Positions 1 to 6,332 are shown, numbered from the stretch's first letter. The stretch is DNA of 8,263 nucleotides from an uncultured bacterium (GCA_905215195.1 CAJMPF010000068.1:1-8263); one strand, 5' to 3'. Notes: generated by a model from the letters alone, not told the origin. Program-made: numbers and translations.

Positions 1-282
1 ATCGCCATGGGCGCCATGGGTTCGGATGCCGCCATTGAGGCCGCTGATGTGGTCCTCATGGACGACGACCCCATGCAGATCCCCAAGGCCATTAAAATCT
101 CCCGGAAGTGCCTGGGCATCGTCTACCAGAACATCGTCTTTGCCATCGGGGTCAAAGGGGTCTGCCTGGTGCTGGGGGCCCTGGGCATCGCCAACATGTG
201 GCTTGCCGTGTTCGGCGACGTAGGCGTGGCGATCATCGCCATCCTGAACGCCATGCGCGCGATGGGTGTCAAGAACTTGTAG
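1..282 (+). CDS. Heavy-metal P-type ATPase (P1B, Zn/Cd/Pb class), C-terminal fragment
   Basis: The reading frame is open from base 1 and ends at the TAG at 280-282; the gene starts upstream of the window. The fragment begins inside the cytoplasmic ATP-binding domain with the motif IAMGAMGSDAAIEAADVVLM, the region just after the GDGxND hinge in P-type ATPases (the hinge itself is outside the window). Two hydrophobic segments follow, around QNIVFAIGVKGVCLVLGALG and LAVFGDVGVAIIAIL. The lysine in GVKG and the aspartate in GDVG match the last two membrane helices of the Zn/Cd/Pb exporters ZntA/CadA (P1B-2), where that aspartate takes part in metal binding. The protein ends a few residues after the last helix (NAMRAMGVKNL), as is normal for this class. 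It would export divalent soft metals at the cytoplasmic membrane using ATP. The family call is firm; the metal is inferred from the two residues only. Confidence 0.9.
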   Translation: MAMGAMGSDAAIEAADVVLMDDDPMQIPKAIKISRKCLGIVYQNIVFAIGVKGVCLVLGALGIANMWLAVFGDVGVAIIAILNAMRAMGVKNL

Positions 283-294
283 CGTTCGTGGGCT

Positions 295-320
295 GTCCGG
301 CCGGGGCCGGGCTTAGTTTT
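295..320 (+). terminator. Probable intrinsic terminator after the P-type ATPase
   Basis: GTCCGGCC (295-302) pairs with GGCCGGGC (305-312) with one T-G wobble, separated by only GG. The tract TTAGTTTT (313-320) follows at once. The position, 13 bases after the ATPase stop codon, fits a rho-independent terminator for that gene. The loop is very short, so the top base pair is probably open in RNA. Confidence 0.65.
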
Positions 321-332
321 GAAAACGTCCTC

Positions 333-391
333 GACCAATGAAGTGCCCCCGTTCTGCTCCTTCGGAGCTACGAACGGGGGCACTTCTGGTC
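333..391. repeat. Large imperfect palindrome beside the IS110 element
   Basis: GAAGTGCCCCCGTTC (340-354) is a perfect inverted copy of 372-386. Inside it GCTCC (356-360) pairs with GGAGC (364-368) around a TTC loop, with a small asymmetric bulge (T against TAC). Outside it GACCA (333-337) pairs with TGGTC (387-391) across a 2-base AT bulge. That gives 25 base pairs in all. There is no T-run directly after it on either strand, so it is not a textbook terminator, and the ATPase already has one upstream. It could be a REP-like dispersed palindrome, a bidirectional terminator, or part of the IS110 end or target. IS110-family elements are known to insert at or near REP-type palindromes (for example IS621). 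Confidence 0.75.
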
Positions 392-395
392 TGAC

Positions 396-1800
396 GCTCC
401 TATTTGGCAAGGTGTTTTTTAGAATCCATTTTGCGCTCGGCCTCGAACGCCTGCCTGTCCCAATTGAGCGGGAGCCCCGCCTCGACCCACGCCTCGTAGG
501 CCCTCCTTATGGGCTTGAGCTCCCTTTGGCCCCTCTCCAGCATCGAGATGTACTTCTCGCTGGTGCCCAGTATGGACGCCGCCCTCACCTGGCTGACCTT
601 CGCCGCGCGCCTGGCCGCCACGAGTTCCGAGGCGTCCTCGGGCCTCCTGATCTCGTGCGGGCGCATCAGCGCCCGGTACGCCTCCCTGGCCACGTAGCGC
701 TTGAGGCACCTCATGACCTCCCTGTCGCTCTTCCCCCGCGCCCTCGCCCTCTCGGCGTACTCGGCGGTCTCGGGGTCGCGCATGACCCTCTGCCTCGCGA
801 TCTCGTGCAGCGCGCTGTTCGCCTGCCGGTCGCCGCCCCTGTTGAGCCTGTGCCTCACGGTCTTCCCGCTCGAGGCGGGGATGGGGCAGGCCCCGCATAT
901 CGCCGCGAACGACGCCTCGGAGCGCAGCCTGCCCGGGTTGTCCCCGGCCGCGACCGCGAGCTTGGCCGCGCTCACGGGGCCGCACCCGTACATCGCCAGC
1001 AGCGCGGGGCAGTTCTCCTCCAGGGACGCCTCGATCGCGCGCTCCATGTCGAGCGCCGCGTCGCGCGCCGCCGCCCACAGGTCCGCCAGCGCGCCGAGCG
1101 CGGCGCCCAGCGCGCCCTCGGCGCGCACGGAGGGGAGCTCCTCCATCAGCCTCGGCCCCGCCATCCCGCGGAACCTCGACCTGAGCCCCTCTGGCGCGGT
1201 GGTGAGCAGCGACCTCGCGGTGTTGATCGCCGAGGTCCGCGCCTTCACCGCCCCGGAGCGCGCCGCGAGCATGCAGCGCACCCCGTCGACCCACCCGTCC
1301 TGGCTCTTGGGGGTCCCGAGCTTTGAGCCGGACATCGCCGCGCGGGCGGCCCTCTCCGCGTCCGCCTCGTCGCACTTTCCCTGCCCCGGGCGCCTCCTCT
1401 GCATCCCCGCCGGGGAGAGCGCCTCGCGCACGGGCATCCCCAGCGACGCGAGGTGCCTGGTGAGGCCCGCCCCGTAGGACGACGTCCCCTCCATCGCGAC
1501 GCAGGCCGGCTCCCCGGCCGCCGCGATCGCCCCGGCGAGCGCCTCGTAGCCCGCCGCGTCGGCGGGGAACCGGCGGGACAGGACCCTGCGGCCCCTCCAG
1601 TCCAGGACGCACAGCCAGTGCGAGTCGGCGTGGGTGTCGACCCCGCAGAAGACCGGCCCGCGGGCGCCGGGTGTCGATTCGGCTCTCATGTCTCGCTCCG
1701 TTCTTTCCGTGCTCGCCTGGACCGGGCAGACGGCACACTGACGGGGCGCGATAGAATGCGGTTGATCGGGTCCGCGGTATCGCTCCATGCTCCTATTAGG
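396..1800 (-). mobile_element. IS110-family insertion sequence (boundaries tentative)
   Basis: The transposase frame is much richer in G+C, especially at third codon positions, than the regulator and operon that follow, which fits an acquired element. A short direct repeat, GCTCCTATT followed by T or A and then GG, occurs at 396-407 and again at 1789-1800. The left copy overlaps the transposase stop codon and the right copy lies about 100 bases upstream of its start. IS110 elements lack classical terminal inverted repeats and recombine at a short shared core, so a repeat placed like this is a candidate for the element edges. If so, the element is about 1.4 kb. An alternative right edge lies near 2042-2056, where CTCCTA, a 4-base gap and TTTGG recur; this would leave about 350 bases of non-coding end, enough for a typical IS110 guide RNA. 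The element itself is certain; its edges are not. Confidence 0.6.
400..1689 (-). CDS. IS110-family transposase (DEDD/serine recombinase) with C-terminal XRE-type HTH
   Basis: The protein has 429 residues, with ATG at 1687-1689 preceded by GGAG at 6-base spacing; the frame stays open upstream to 1788 but without a better site. Residues about 13-115 form the RuvC-like DEDD domain: D18 in CGVDTHADSHW, E67 in AMEGTSSYG, and D107/D110 in KCDEADA, with spacing like IS621. After a helical linker, residues about 225-342 form the Transposase_20 domain with GCGPVSAAKL and the catalytic-serine segment ASSGKTVRHRLNRGG (S273/S274). No catalytic residue is missing, so it may be active. Residues about 354-395 are not usual for the family: SELVAARRAAKVSQVRAAS and ISMLERGQREL read as an XRE/Cro-type helix-turn-helix. 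IS110 enzymes use a bridge RNA from the element's non-coding end to choose target and donor DNA. The long frames on the opposite strand across this region are shadows of its GC-rich codons. Confidence 0.93.
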   Translation of the reverse strand: MRAESTPGARGPVFCGVDTHADSHWLCVLDWRGRRVLSRRFPADAAGYEALAGAIAAAGEPACVAMEGTSSYGAGLTRHLASLGMPVREALSPAGMQRRRPGQGKCDEADAERAARAAMSGSKLGTPKSQDGWVDGVRCMLAARSGAVKARTSAINTARSLLTTAPEGLRSRFRGMAGPRLMEELPSVRAEGALGAALGALADLWAAARDAALDMERAIEASLEENCPALLAMYGCGPVSAAKLAVAAGDNPGRLRSEASFAAICGACPIPASSGKTVRHRLNRGGDRQANSALHEIARQRVMRDPETAEYAERARARGKSDREVMRCLKRYVAREAYRALMRPHEIRRPEDASELVAARRAAKVSQVRAASILGTSEKYISMLERGQRELKPIRRAYEAWVEAGLPLNWDRQAFEAERKMDSKKHLAK

Positions 1801-2107
1801 TCATGCGGCGGTCTCGGCTCGCCGCGGCCCGCGCGGGACATGTCAGGAAACGAGGGCAGCCCTGTGGGCGCCAGCGGAATGTGGGGTCACCGCGCGGTCC
1901 GCATCTGATGGTGTCGACGTCAATGGTATACGGGTGCATCATCGACGTCTTCAATACAGAAAATATCAGTGCGGAGTGTTCTGGGAGGTAGCCCAAACAG
2001 CCCCGGCGGGGGTCCTGTGTAGTCACCCTTTAGGCGGAACTCTCCTAATTATTTGGATGAGTCGTTTACTTACTTGTGCTGTTACCGTCTTCCCGCTGTT
2101 GTTGGGG
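1690..2107 (-). other. Gene-free interval upstream of the transposase; candidate IS110 non-coding end
   Basis: No convincing protein is encoded here on either strand; a 76-codon minus-strand frame (1796-2026) resembles no family I know and has no good ribosome site. In IS110-group elements the non-coding end upstream of the recombinase encodes the bridge RNA, so 1690-1800 (or up to about 2046) is where it would lie, transcribed on the minus strand. Visible structure includes repeated TCGACGTC (1914-1921 and 1942-1949) and the hairpin CCCCGGCGGGG near 2001-2011. I could not assign the two guide loops by eye. Bases from about 2050 on probably belong to the promoter region of the divergent LacI-type gene. 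Confidence 0.35.
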
Positions 2108-2120
2108 TATGCTTTGTTCG

Positions 2121-2140
2121 TATGTAAACGTATGACATGT
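2121..2140 (+). promoter_or_regulatory. Operator O1 upstream of the LacI-type regulator
   Basis: TATGTAAACGTATGACATGT matches the motif found three more times before the GH32 gene: TRTG-(A/T)-AAACG-(2 bases)-TGACAT. The central CG with flanking A and T runs is typical of LacI-family operators. It lies 18 bases upstream of the regulator's start codon, so binding would block transcription of its own gene. A possible promoter overlaps it (TTGTTG at 2099-2104, 16 bases, TATGTA at 2121-2126), but neither box is strong. Confidence 0.6.
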
Positions 2141-2157
2141 TGATGGGGGAGGGTGCT

Positions 2158-3168
2158 ATGGCTCGCGAGAGTGCTCGTTCTAAGGATACGGCTAAGCCTG
2201 GCATCAAGGAAGTTGCAGCGGTGGCGGGGGTTTCGCCTACTACGGTATCTCGCGTGCTTAATAATCGCGGCTATATTAGCCAAGAGACCCGCGATAAGGT
2301 CCATGCCGCGATGAAGCGCATCAACTATACGCCCAACGATATCGCCCGTGCCATGCTCAACGGTCGCCTGAATCTTATCGGTATGATCGTCCCCTATGTC
2401 AGCAGTCCGTTTCATGCCCAAGTGGTTCAAGTCATTGAGCATACCCTGGCCGAAAACGGTTTTAAGATGCTGCTGTGCAATAGCGCCAATCGACCCGAGC
2501 TTGAGCGCTCTTATATCGACATGCTTCGACGCAATATGGTTGATGGCGTCATCGTCAACTCGCTTAATATCGGTGCCGAGGCGTATGCCGAGATGGGCTT
2601 GAGTCTGGTTGGTATCGACTGCGACCTTGGCGAAGCCTCTGTTCAGATTGCGAGCGACAGCTATAGCATCGGCGAACTTGCCACGCGTCGCCTGATCGAT
2701 GACGGATGTTCACGCATCCTGTGCCTGCGCAGCAATAGCCGCATGCGCATGCCTGCCAATAAGCGTACCGATGCCTACCTCGATGTTGTTGAGCAGGCCG
2801 GTTTGCCCGCGCTTGTCCGTGAGGTCGAGTTCGTTAAGCCCGACGACGAAAAGAGCGCGGTCGTTGCGAAGATCCTCGATGAGAACCCCGATATTGACGG
2901 CATCTTTGCGGGAGACGACACGATGGCGGCTATCTGTCTTAACGTGATGAAGCAGCGCGGCTTGAGCGCTCCGGGCGATATTAAGGTCGTGGGCGCGGAT
3001 GGTGCCCGCCGCACTATGACGTTTATGCCTGACTTAACAACCGTACGCCAAGATATCGATCGTATCGGAGAGCTCGCGGCGCAATCCATCATTGCTCTTA
3101 TTAACGGCGAAAAGCCCGAATCGAATATCAAGCTCCCCGTTGAACTCATTGAGGGTAAAACCGCGTAG
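2158..3168 (+). CDS. LacI-family transcriptional repressor of the sucrose/fructoside operon (ScrR-like)
   Basis: The protein has 336 residues. The ATG at 2158 is chosen because GGGGGAGGG (2144-2152) lies 5 bases before it; in-frame ATGs at 2137 and 2143 have no ribosome site. Residues about 15-38 form the LacI helix-turn-helix (IKEVAAVAGVSPTTVSRVLN), followed by the hinge helix region YTPNDIARAML (about 57-67). The rest is a periplasmic-binding-protein-like effector domain beginning NLIGMIVPYVSSPFHAQVV and including GIDCDLGEASVQIASD, IDGIFAGDDTMAA and VVGADGARRTMTFMPDLTT. Length is normal for the family. It sits just upstream of, and codirectional with, the GH32/PTS/ScrB genes, and the same operator motif precedes both it and them, so it is very probably their local repressor. 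The inducer, likely a sugar such as sucrose, fructose or a phosphate ester, cannot be read from the sequence. Confidence 0.93.
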   Translation: MARESARSKDTAKPGIKEVAAVAGVSPTTVSRVLNNRGYISQETRDKVHAAMKRINYTPNDIARAMLNGRLNLIGMIVPYVSSPFHAQVVQVIEHTLAENGFKMLLCNSANRPELERSYIDMLRRNMVDGVIVNSLNIGAEAYAEMGLSLVGIDCDLGEASVQIASDSYSIGELATRRLIDDGCSRILCLRSNSRMRMPANKRTDAYLDVVEQAGLPALVREVEFVKPDDEKSAVVAKILDENPDIDGIFAGDDTMAAICLNVMKQRGLSAPGDIKVVGADGARRTMTFMPDLTTVRQDIDRIGELAAQSIIALINGEKPESNIKLPVELIEGKTA

Positions 3169-3218
3169 TTCATCCCGTGCCAAAAGAATTCCTCAAACAC
3201 CTCTGATGACCGTTCGCC

Positions 3219-3240
3219 GGCATATGTCAACCGTTTGCCG
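3219..3240 (-). promoter_or_regulatory. Operator O2 (inverted copy) in the operon control region
   Basis: On the minus strand this reads CGGCAAACGGTTGACATATG followed by CC, matching the AAACG-N-TTGACATAT motif of the two copies downstream. It lies 32 bases upstream of the tandem copies and points the opposite way. Being outside the core promoter, it could serve as an auxiliary site for DNA looping or cooperative repressor binding. Confidence 0.55.
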
Positions 3241-3270
3241 ACGACTGGAACTGCGAAAAGACGTATTGGT

Positions 3271-3306
3271 GTGAAAACGTTTGACATATGAAAACGATTG
3301 ACATAT
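3271..3306 (+). promoter_or_regulatory. Tandem operators O3 and O4 (17-bp direct repeat)
   Basis: GAAAACGTTTGACATAT (3273-3289) is followed directly by GAAAACGATTGACATAT (3290-3306), with one mismatch in 17. Each unit contains the AAACG(T/A)TT core expected for a LacI-family protein. The pair covers the -35 box and the whole spacer up to the -10 box, so a bound repressor would exclude RNA polymerase. Confidence 0.7.
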
Positions 3307-3309
3307 CTT
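3281..3309 (+). promoter_or_regulatory. Sigma-70-type promoter of the GH32-scrA-scrB operon
   Basis: A perfect -35 box TTGACA (3281-3286) is separated by 17 bases from TATCTT (3304-3309), a 4/6 match to the -10 consensus. Transcription would begin around 3316, leaving a leader of roughly 37 bases before the GH32 start codon. The second TTGACA (3298-3303) has no good -10 at normal spacing. Confidence 0.55.
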
Positions 3310-3352
3310 GCAGTTGTACCGAGTTAGTATCTCGTGAGAAAGGAAGTCTCGG

Positions 3353-4735
3353 ATGCACAAGGTGTATTACCAGCCTGAGGGAATTTGGGTAGGCGACATC
3401 ATGCCGTACGGCGAGGACGGCACGTTCTATCTCTATCATCAGCGTGACACGCGAAACCCCGGACCTTTCGGAGAGCCGTTTGGCTGGGCACTCGCGACAA
3501 CCAAGGACTTCGTCAATTACAAAGACTTTGGCGAGAGCCTTGAGCGTGGCGGCGACGAGGAAGTCGACCAGTATGTTTATGCCGGCACGGTGTTTAAGGT
3601 GGGCGACAAGTACCATGCGCTCTACACTGGTTGCAATCGCGATAAGGTCAAGGCACGCTTGATGAAGCAGGTTCTTCTTCACGCAACGAGTGACGACGCC
3701 GTCAAGTGGGAGAAGAACATCGCCGAGACGCTGCTTCCGCCCCAGGAGGGTTACGATGACCGCAACTGGCGCGATCCCTTTGTGCTTTGGGATGAGGAGA
3801 ACGAAGAGTACATGCTCATCCTCGGCACGCGTGTGGGCGAGGACAAGCGTCTGATGACCGGTCGTCTGGTCAAGTTCACCTCCAAGGACCTGGATACCTG
3901 GGAGTTCCAGGGCGACTGGTGGAATCCGGGCCTGTACACCATGTTCGAGATGCCTGATCTCTTTAAGATGGGCGACTGGTGGTATCTGGTGTTCTCCGAG
4001 TACAGTGATGGCAACAAGACCCGTTACCGCATGTCTCGCTCTATCAACGGTCCTTGGATCACTCCTGCGGACGATTCCTTCGATGGCCGCGCGTACTATG
4101 CCGCGCGTACCGCATTTGACGGCGAGCGCCGCGTTCTCTTTGGTTGGGTTCCTACGCGTGACGAGGGCGGCGACCCCAGCTCTTACCTGTGGGGTGGCAC
4201 CTTTATGCCCCTCGAGATCGTTCAGCGTGCCGACGGAACGCTCGGCACCAAGCTTCCTGACAGCATGCTTGGCGCCTTTGGCGAGGCTAAGGCAGTCGAG
4301 GCCTTTGAGCTCTCCTGCGAGTCGGGCAAGGTCGAGCAGGTGCTCGCTGCGGATGCCGGTTCCACCTATATGCTCGATGCCGACATCGAGCTCGCCGGTG
4401 ACGCTGCCGGCTTCTCGGTGAAGCTTGCCGAGGACGCCGAGTCCGGTCTTGCCTATGAGTTCCGCGCCAACCTGCGTGAGGGCAAGCTCGAGTTTACGGC
4501 GGCCCCCCAGTATCCGTGGTTCCAGGTCAACAACATGGGCCTCGAGCGTCCGTTGTTCTTTAAGGGCGAGGGCACTCATCATGTGCGCCTGGTCGTTGAC
4601 GACGATATCGCGACCATCTTTGTCGATGATGTTGCGCTTAACGCTCGATTCTGCAATAAGCAGGGCCAGGGTGTGGCGCTGACGGTCACCGACGGTACGC
4701 TTAAGTGCGCAAATGCAACGATCGCGTCTCTGTAA
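3353..4735 (+). CDS. Divergent GH32-family beta-fructosidase, cytoplasmic
   Basis: The protein has 460 residues; ATG at 3353 follows AAAGGAAG at a 6-base spacing. There is no signal peptide, so it works in the cytoplasm. It belongs to clan GH-J: a five-bladed propeller (about 1-300) then a beta-sandwich (about 315-460). In place of the canonical WMNDPNG it has WVGDIMPY, in which D15 is the likely nucleophile; RDP is conserved (R140-D141-P142); the acid/base motif is FEMPDLF (E199) instead of WECPD. Other typical pieces are YAGTVF (76-81), DWWYLVFSEY (about 208-217), YRMSRSINGPW (225-235) and RVLFGWV (260-266). It resembles a subgroup usually annotated simply as GH32 and not well characterised. 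As the first gene of a sucrose-PTS operon it probably hydrolyses a fructoside or its phosphate, but the exact substrate is unknown. The PTS gene begins 45 bases later with no terminator between. Confidence 0.85.
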   Translation: MHKVYYQPEGIWVGDIMPYGEDGTFYLYHQRDTRNPGPFGEPFGWALATTKDFVNYKDFGESLERGGDEEVDQYVYAGTVFKVGDKYHALYTGCNRDKVKARLMKQVLLHATSDDAVKWEKNIAETLLPPQEGYDDRNWRDPFVLWDEENEEYMLILGTRVGEDKRLMTGRLVKFTSKDLDTWEFQGDWWNPGLYTMFEMPDLFKMGDWWYLVFSEYSDGNKTRYRMSRSINGPWITPADDSFDGRAYYAARTAFDGERRVLFGWVPTRDEGGDPSSYLWGGTFMPLEIVQRADGTLGTKLPDSMLGAFGEAKAVEAFELSCESGKVEQVLAADAGSTYMLDADIELAGDAAGFSVKLAEDAESGLAYEFRANLREGKLEFTAAPQYPWFQVNNMGLERPLFFKGEGTHHVRLVVDDDIATIFVDDVALNARFCNKQGQGVALTVTDGTLKCANATIASL

Positions 4736-4780
4736 TGGCATCAAAACGTCTTATGATTTCGTAAAGGAATGGAGAGGAAC

Positions 4781-6232
4781 ATGGACTACAAAGTAGTGTC
4801 TCAGCAAGTCGTCGATAACGTCGGCGGTCTGGAGAACATCGAGGGCGCCACGCATTGCGTTACGCGTCTGCGTCTGGTGCTCAAGGATACGAGCAAGTAC
4901 AACAAGGCCGAGCTCGAGAACATCGATGGCGTCAAGGGCGTGCTGTACAACAGCGGCCAGCTCATGATCATCTTCGGTACCGGTACCGTCAACAAGGTTT
5001 ACGATGAGTTTATGGCTCTGACGGGCGTTAAGGAGATCAGCGCTTCCGAGGTCAAGGGCGCCGAGGCGGACAAGAAGGGCAAGTTCTTCTCGGTCCTCAA
5101 GGTATTCTCGGACATCTTTATCCCCATCATTCCCGCTTTTGTCGGCGCTGCTATCATCATCGGCCTTAAGTCGCTGATCGTTGCCAACGGACTCTTCGGC
5201 ATGGAGGGCAGCCTTGCCGACCACAGCGAGTTCCTCAAGAACCTCGCAAGCTTCTTTGCCATTATTGCCACCACTTTCGACTACCTGCCTGTCCTGGTTA
5301 TGTACAGCGCGGTCAAGCGTTTTGGCGGTAACCCGATCCTGGGTATCCTCGTCGGTATCGTCATGGTTCACCCGAGCCTTATGAACCGTAACACGTTCGT
5401 TATGGATCCGACGGGTGCTGAGTACTGGAACTTTGGTCCGCTCTCCATTCCCATGGTTGCTTTCCAGGGCGGTGTGTTCCCCGCAATCCTGACTGCCTGG
5501 TTTATGGCCAAGGTCGAGAAGATTGCCCAGAAGTACATCCCCGAGGTCGTCTCGTTCGTTTTCGTCCCGACCGTTACCCTGATTCTTGCTAACGTCGCCC
5601 TGTTCACCGTGTTCGGCCCGCTCGGCAACCTGATCGGCGACGTCCTCGGCGGCGTAATCGATATCCTGTACAACAGGATGGGCGTCTTTGGTGCCTTTGT
5701 CTTCGCCGCGTTCCTGCAGCCGCTTGTCGTTACCGGTACGCATCAGTTCATCCAGGGTATCGAGGCAAACCTCGTTGCCACGACTGGCTTCAACTACATC
5801 CAGGCCATCTGGTCGGTTTCCATCATCGCCCAGGGCGGCGGCGCCATCGGCATGTACCTTATTCATAAGAAGCATTCCAAAGAGCGCAACATCTGCATGT
5901 CGTCCTTTATCCCGACGCTGGTCGGAATCTCCGAGCCCGCAATCTTTGCTGCAAACATGCGCTACTCGATCATTCCGTTCCTCTGCGCTTGCATCGGTGC
6001 AGGCTGCGGCGGTGCCTTCGTCAAGCTCTTTGAGGTGCGCGCTATCGGTCAGGGTCTGACCGGCGTGCTTGGCCTGCTCATCGTCACGCCCGAGACCCTC
6101 GTGTGGTATGTGGCTGGCAATCTCATCGCCTTTATCGTGCCGATCGTCTTGATCTTTGCCTACAACAAGGCAAAGGGCGTTCCGACCACCGATGAAGAGG
6201 GCGCTGGCGCTGGCTTCGATGTCAGCTTCTAG
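4781..6232 (+). CDS. scrA: PTS sucrose-type transporter, EIIBC component
   Basis: The protein has 483 residues from ATG 4781, which has GGAG (4771-4774) at 6 bases; an in-frame ATG at 4769 has its only purine run touching the codon. Residues 1 to about 85 form the EIIB domain with phosphocysteine C26 in GATHCVTRLRLVLKD. A hydrophilic linker (about 85-102) leads to the EIIC membrane domain (about 105-465), with several hydrophobic helices, TGTHQF (318-323) and the signature GISEPAIF (382-389). It would import and phosphorylate the sugar at the membrane, receiving phosphate from EIIA. No EIIA domain is fused at the C-terminus and none is encoded in the window, so a glucose-type EIIA elsewhere is needed. 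Placement between two GH32 genes favours sucrose or a related fructoside over trehalose or beta-glucosides, which share this EIIBC family. Confidence 0.9.
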   Translation: MDYKVVSQQVVDNVGGLENIEGATHCVTRLRLVLKDTSKYNKAELENIDGVKGVLYNSGQLMIIFGTGTVNKVYDEFMALTGVKEISASEVKGAEADKKGKFFSVLKVFSDIFIPIIPAFVGAAIIIGLKSLIVANGLFGMEGSLADHSEFLKNLASFFAIIATTFDYLPVLVMYSAVKRFGGNPILGILVGIVMVHPSLMNRNTFVMDPTGAEYWNFGPLSIPMVAFQGGVFPAILTAWFMAKVEKIAQKYIPEVVSFVFVPTVTLILANVALFTVFGPLGNLIGDVLGGVIDILYNRMGVFGAFVFAAFLQPLVVTGTHQFIQGIEANLVATTGFNYIQAIWSVSIIAQGGGAIGMYLIHKKHSKERNICMSSFIPTLVGISEPAIFAANMRYSIIPFLCACIGAGCGGAFVKLFEVRAIGQGLTGVLGLLIVTPETLVWYVAGNLIAFIVPIVLIFAYNKAKGVPTTDEEGAGAGFDVSF

Positions 6233-6270
6233 TTGAGCCGTTCAGCGTAATCTGAGGATAAGTCCATTTG

Positions 6271-6311
6271 AGGAAGGGCGTTCGGCTCGTGTGAGTCGAG
6301 CGTCCTTTCCT
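6271..6311 (+). terminator. Intercistronic hairpin between scrA and scrB (terminator/attenuator or mRNA stabiliser)
   Basis: AGGAAGGGCGTTCG (6271-6284) pairs with CGAGCGTCCTTTCCT (6297-6311), with two G-U wobbles and one bulged T, closing a 12-base loop. The descending arm is T-rich (TCCTTTCCTATAG) but not a clean U-run, so read-through is likely. It lies 38 bases after the scrA stop and just before the scrB ribosome site, and could lower scrB expression relative to the two upstream genes. Confidence 0.5.
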
Positions 6312-6332
6312 ATAGACGAGAAGGTCATGGCG

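Noticed and set aside
317..330. TTTTGAAAACGTCC resembling half of the LacI-type operator
   Set aside because: Only about nine bases agree, the TGACAT half is missing, and it lies after an unrelated gene next to a terminator.
319..1477. Long plus-strand frames (319-1326 and 701-1477) across the transposase
   Set aside because: They are antisense shadows of a very GC-rich gene: Arg/Pro/Ala/Ser-biased, with no family resemblance, while the minus strand encodes a complete IS110 recombinase.
419..1738. Minus-strand 439-codon frame overlapping the transposase in another phase
   Set aside because: Low-complexity Gly/Arg/Ala-rich sequence with no motifs; it is an alternate-frame shadow of the transposase.
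1914..1949. Repeated TCGACGTC as a possible CRISPR-like or iteron array
   Set aside because: There are only two short copies, the sequence is nearly self-complementary, and there is no regular spacer pattern.
1796..2026. 76-codon minus-strand frame upstream of the transposase
   Set aside because: No ribosome site, no family resemblance and atypical composition; more likely non-coding IS end.
3227..4744. 505-codon minus-strand frame opposite the divergent GH32 gene
   Set aside because: It would cover the operator region and lie antisense to a clear GH32 protein; its translation resembles no family and follows codon-phase mirroring.
4751..5875. 374-codon minus-strand frame opposite scrA
   Set aside because: Asp/Glu/Val/Leu-rich mirror of the PTS gene's codons, with no recognisable domain.
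6291..6332. GTG at 6291 as the start of scrB
   Set aside because: It lies inside the intercistronic hairpin, and its upstream AGGAAGG is 13 bases away and paired in the stem; ATG 6333 has GAGAAGG at 8 bases.
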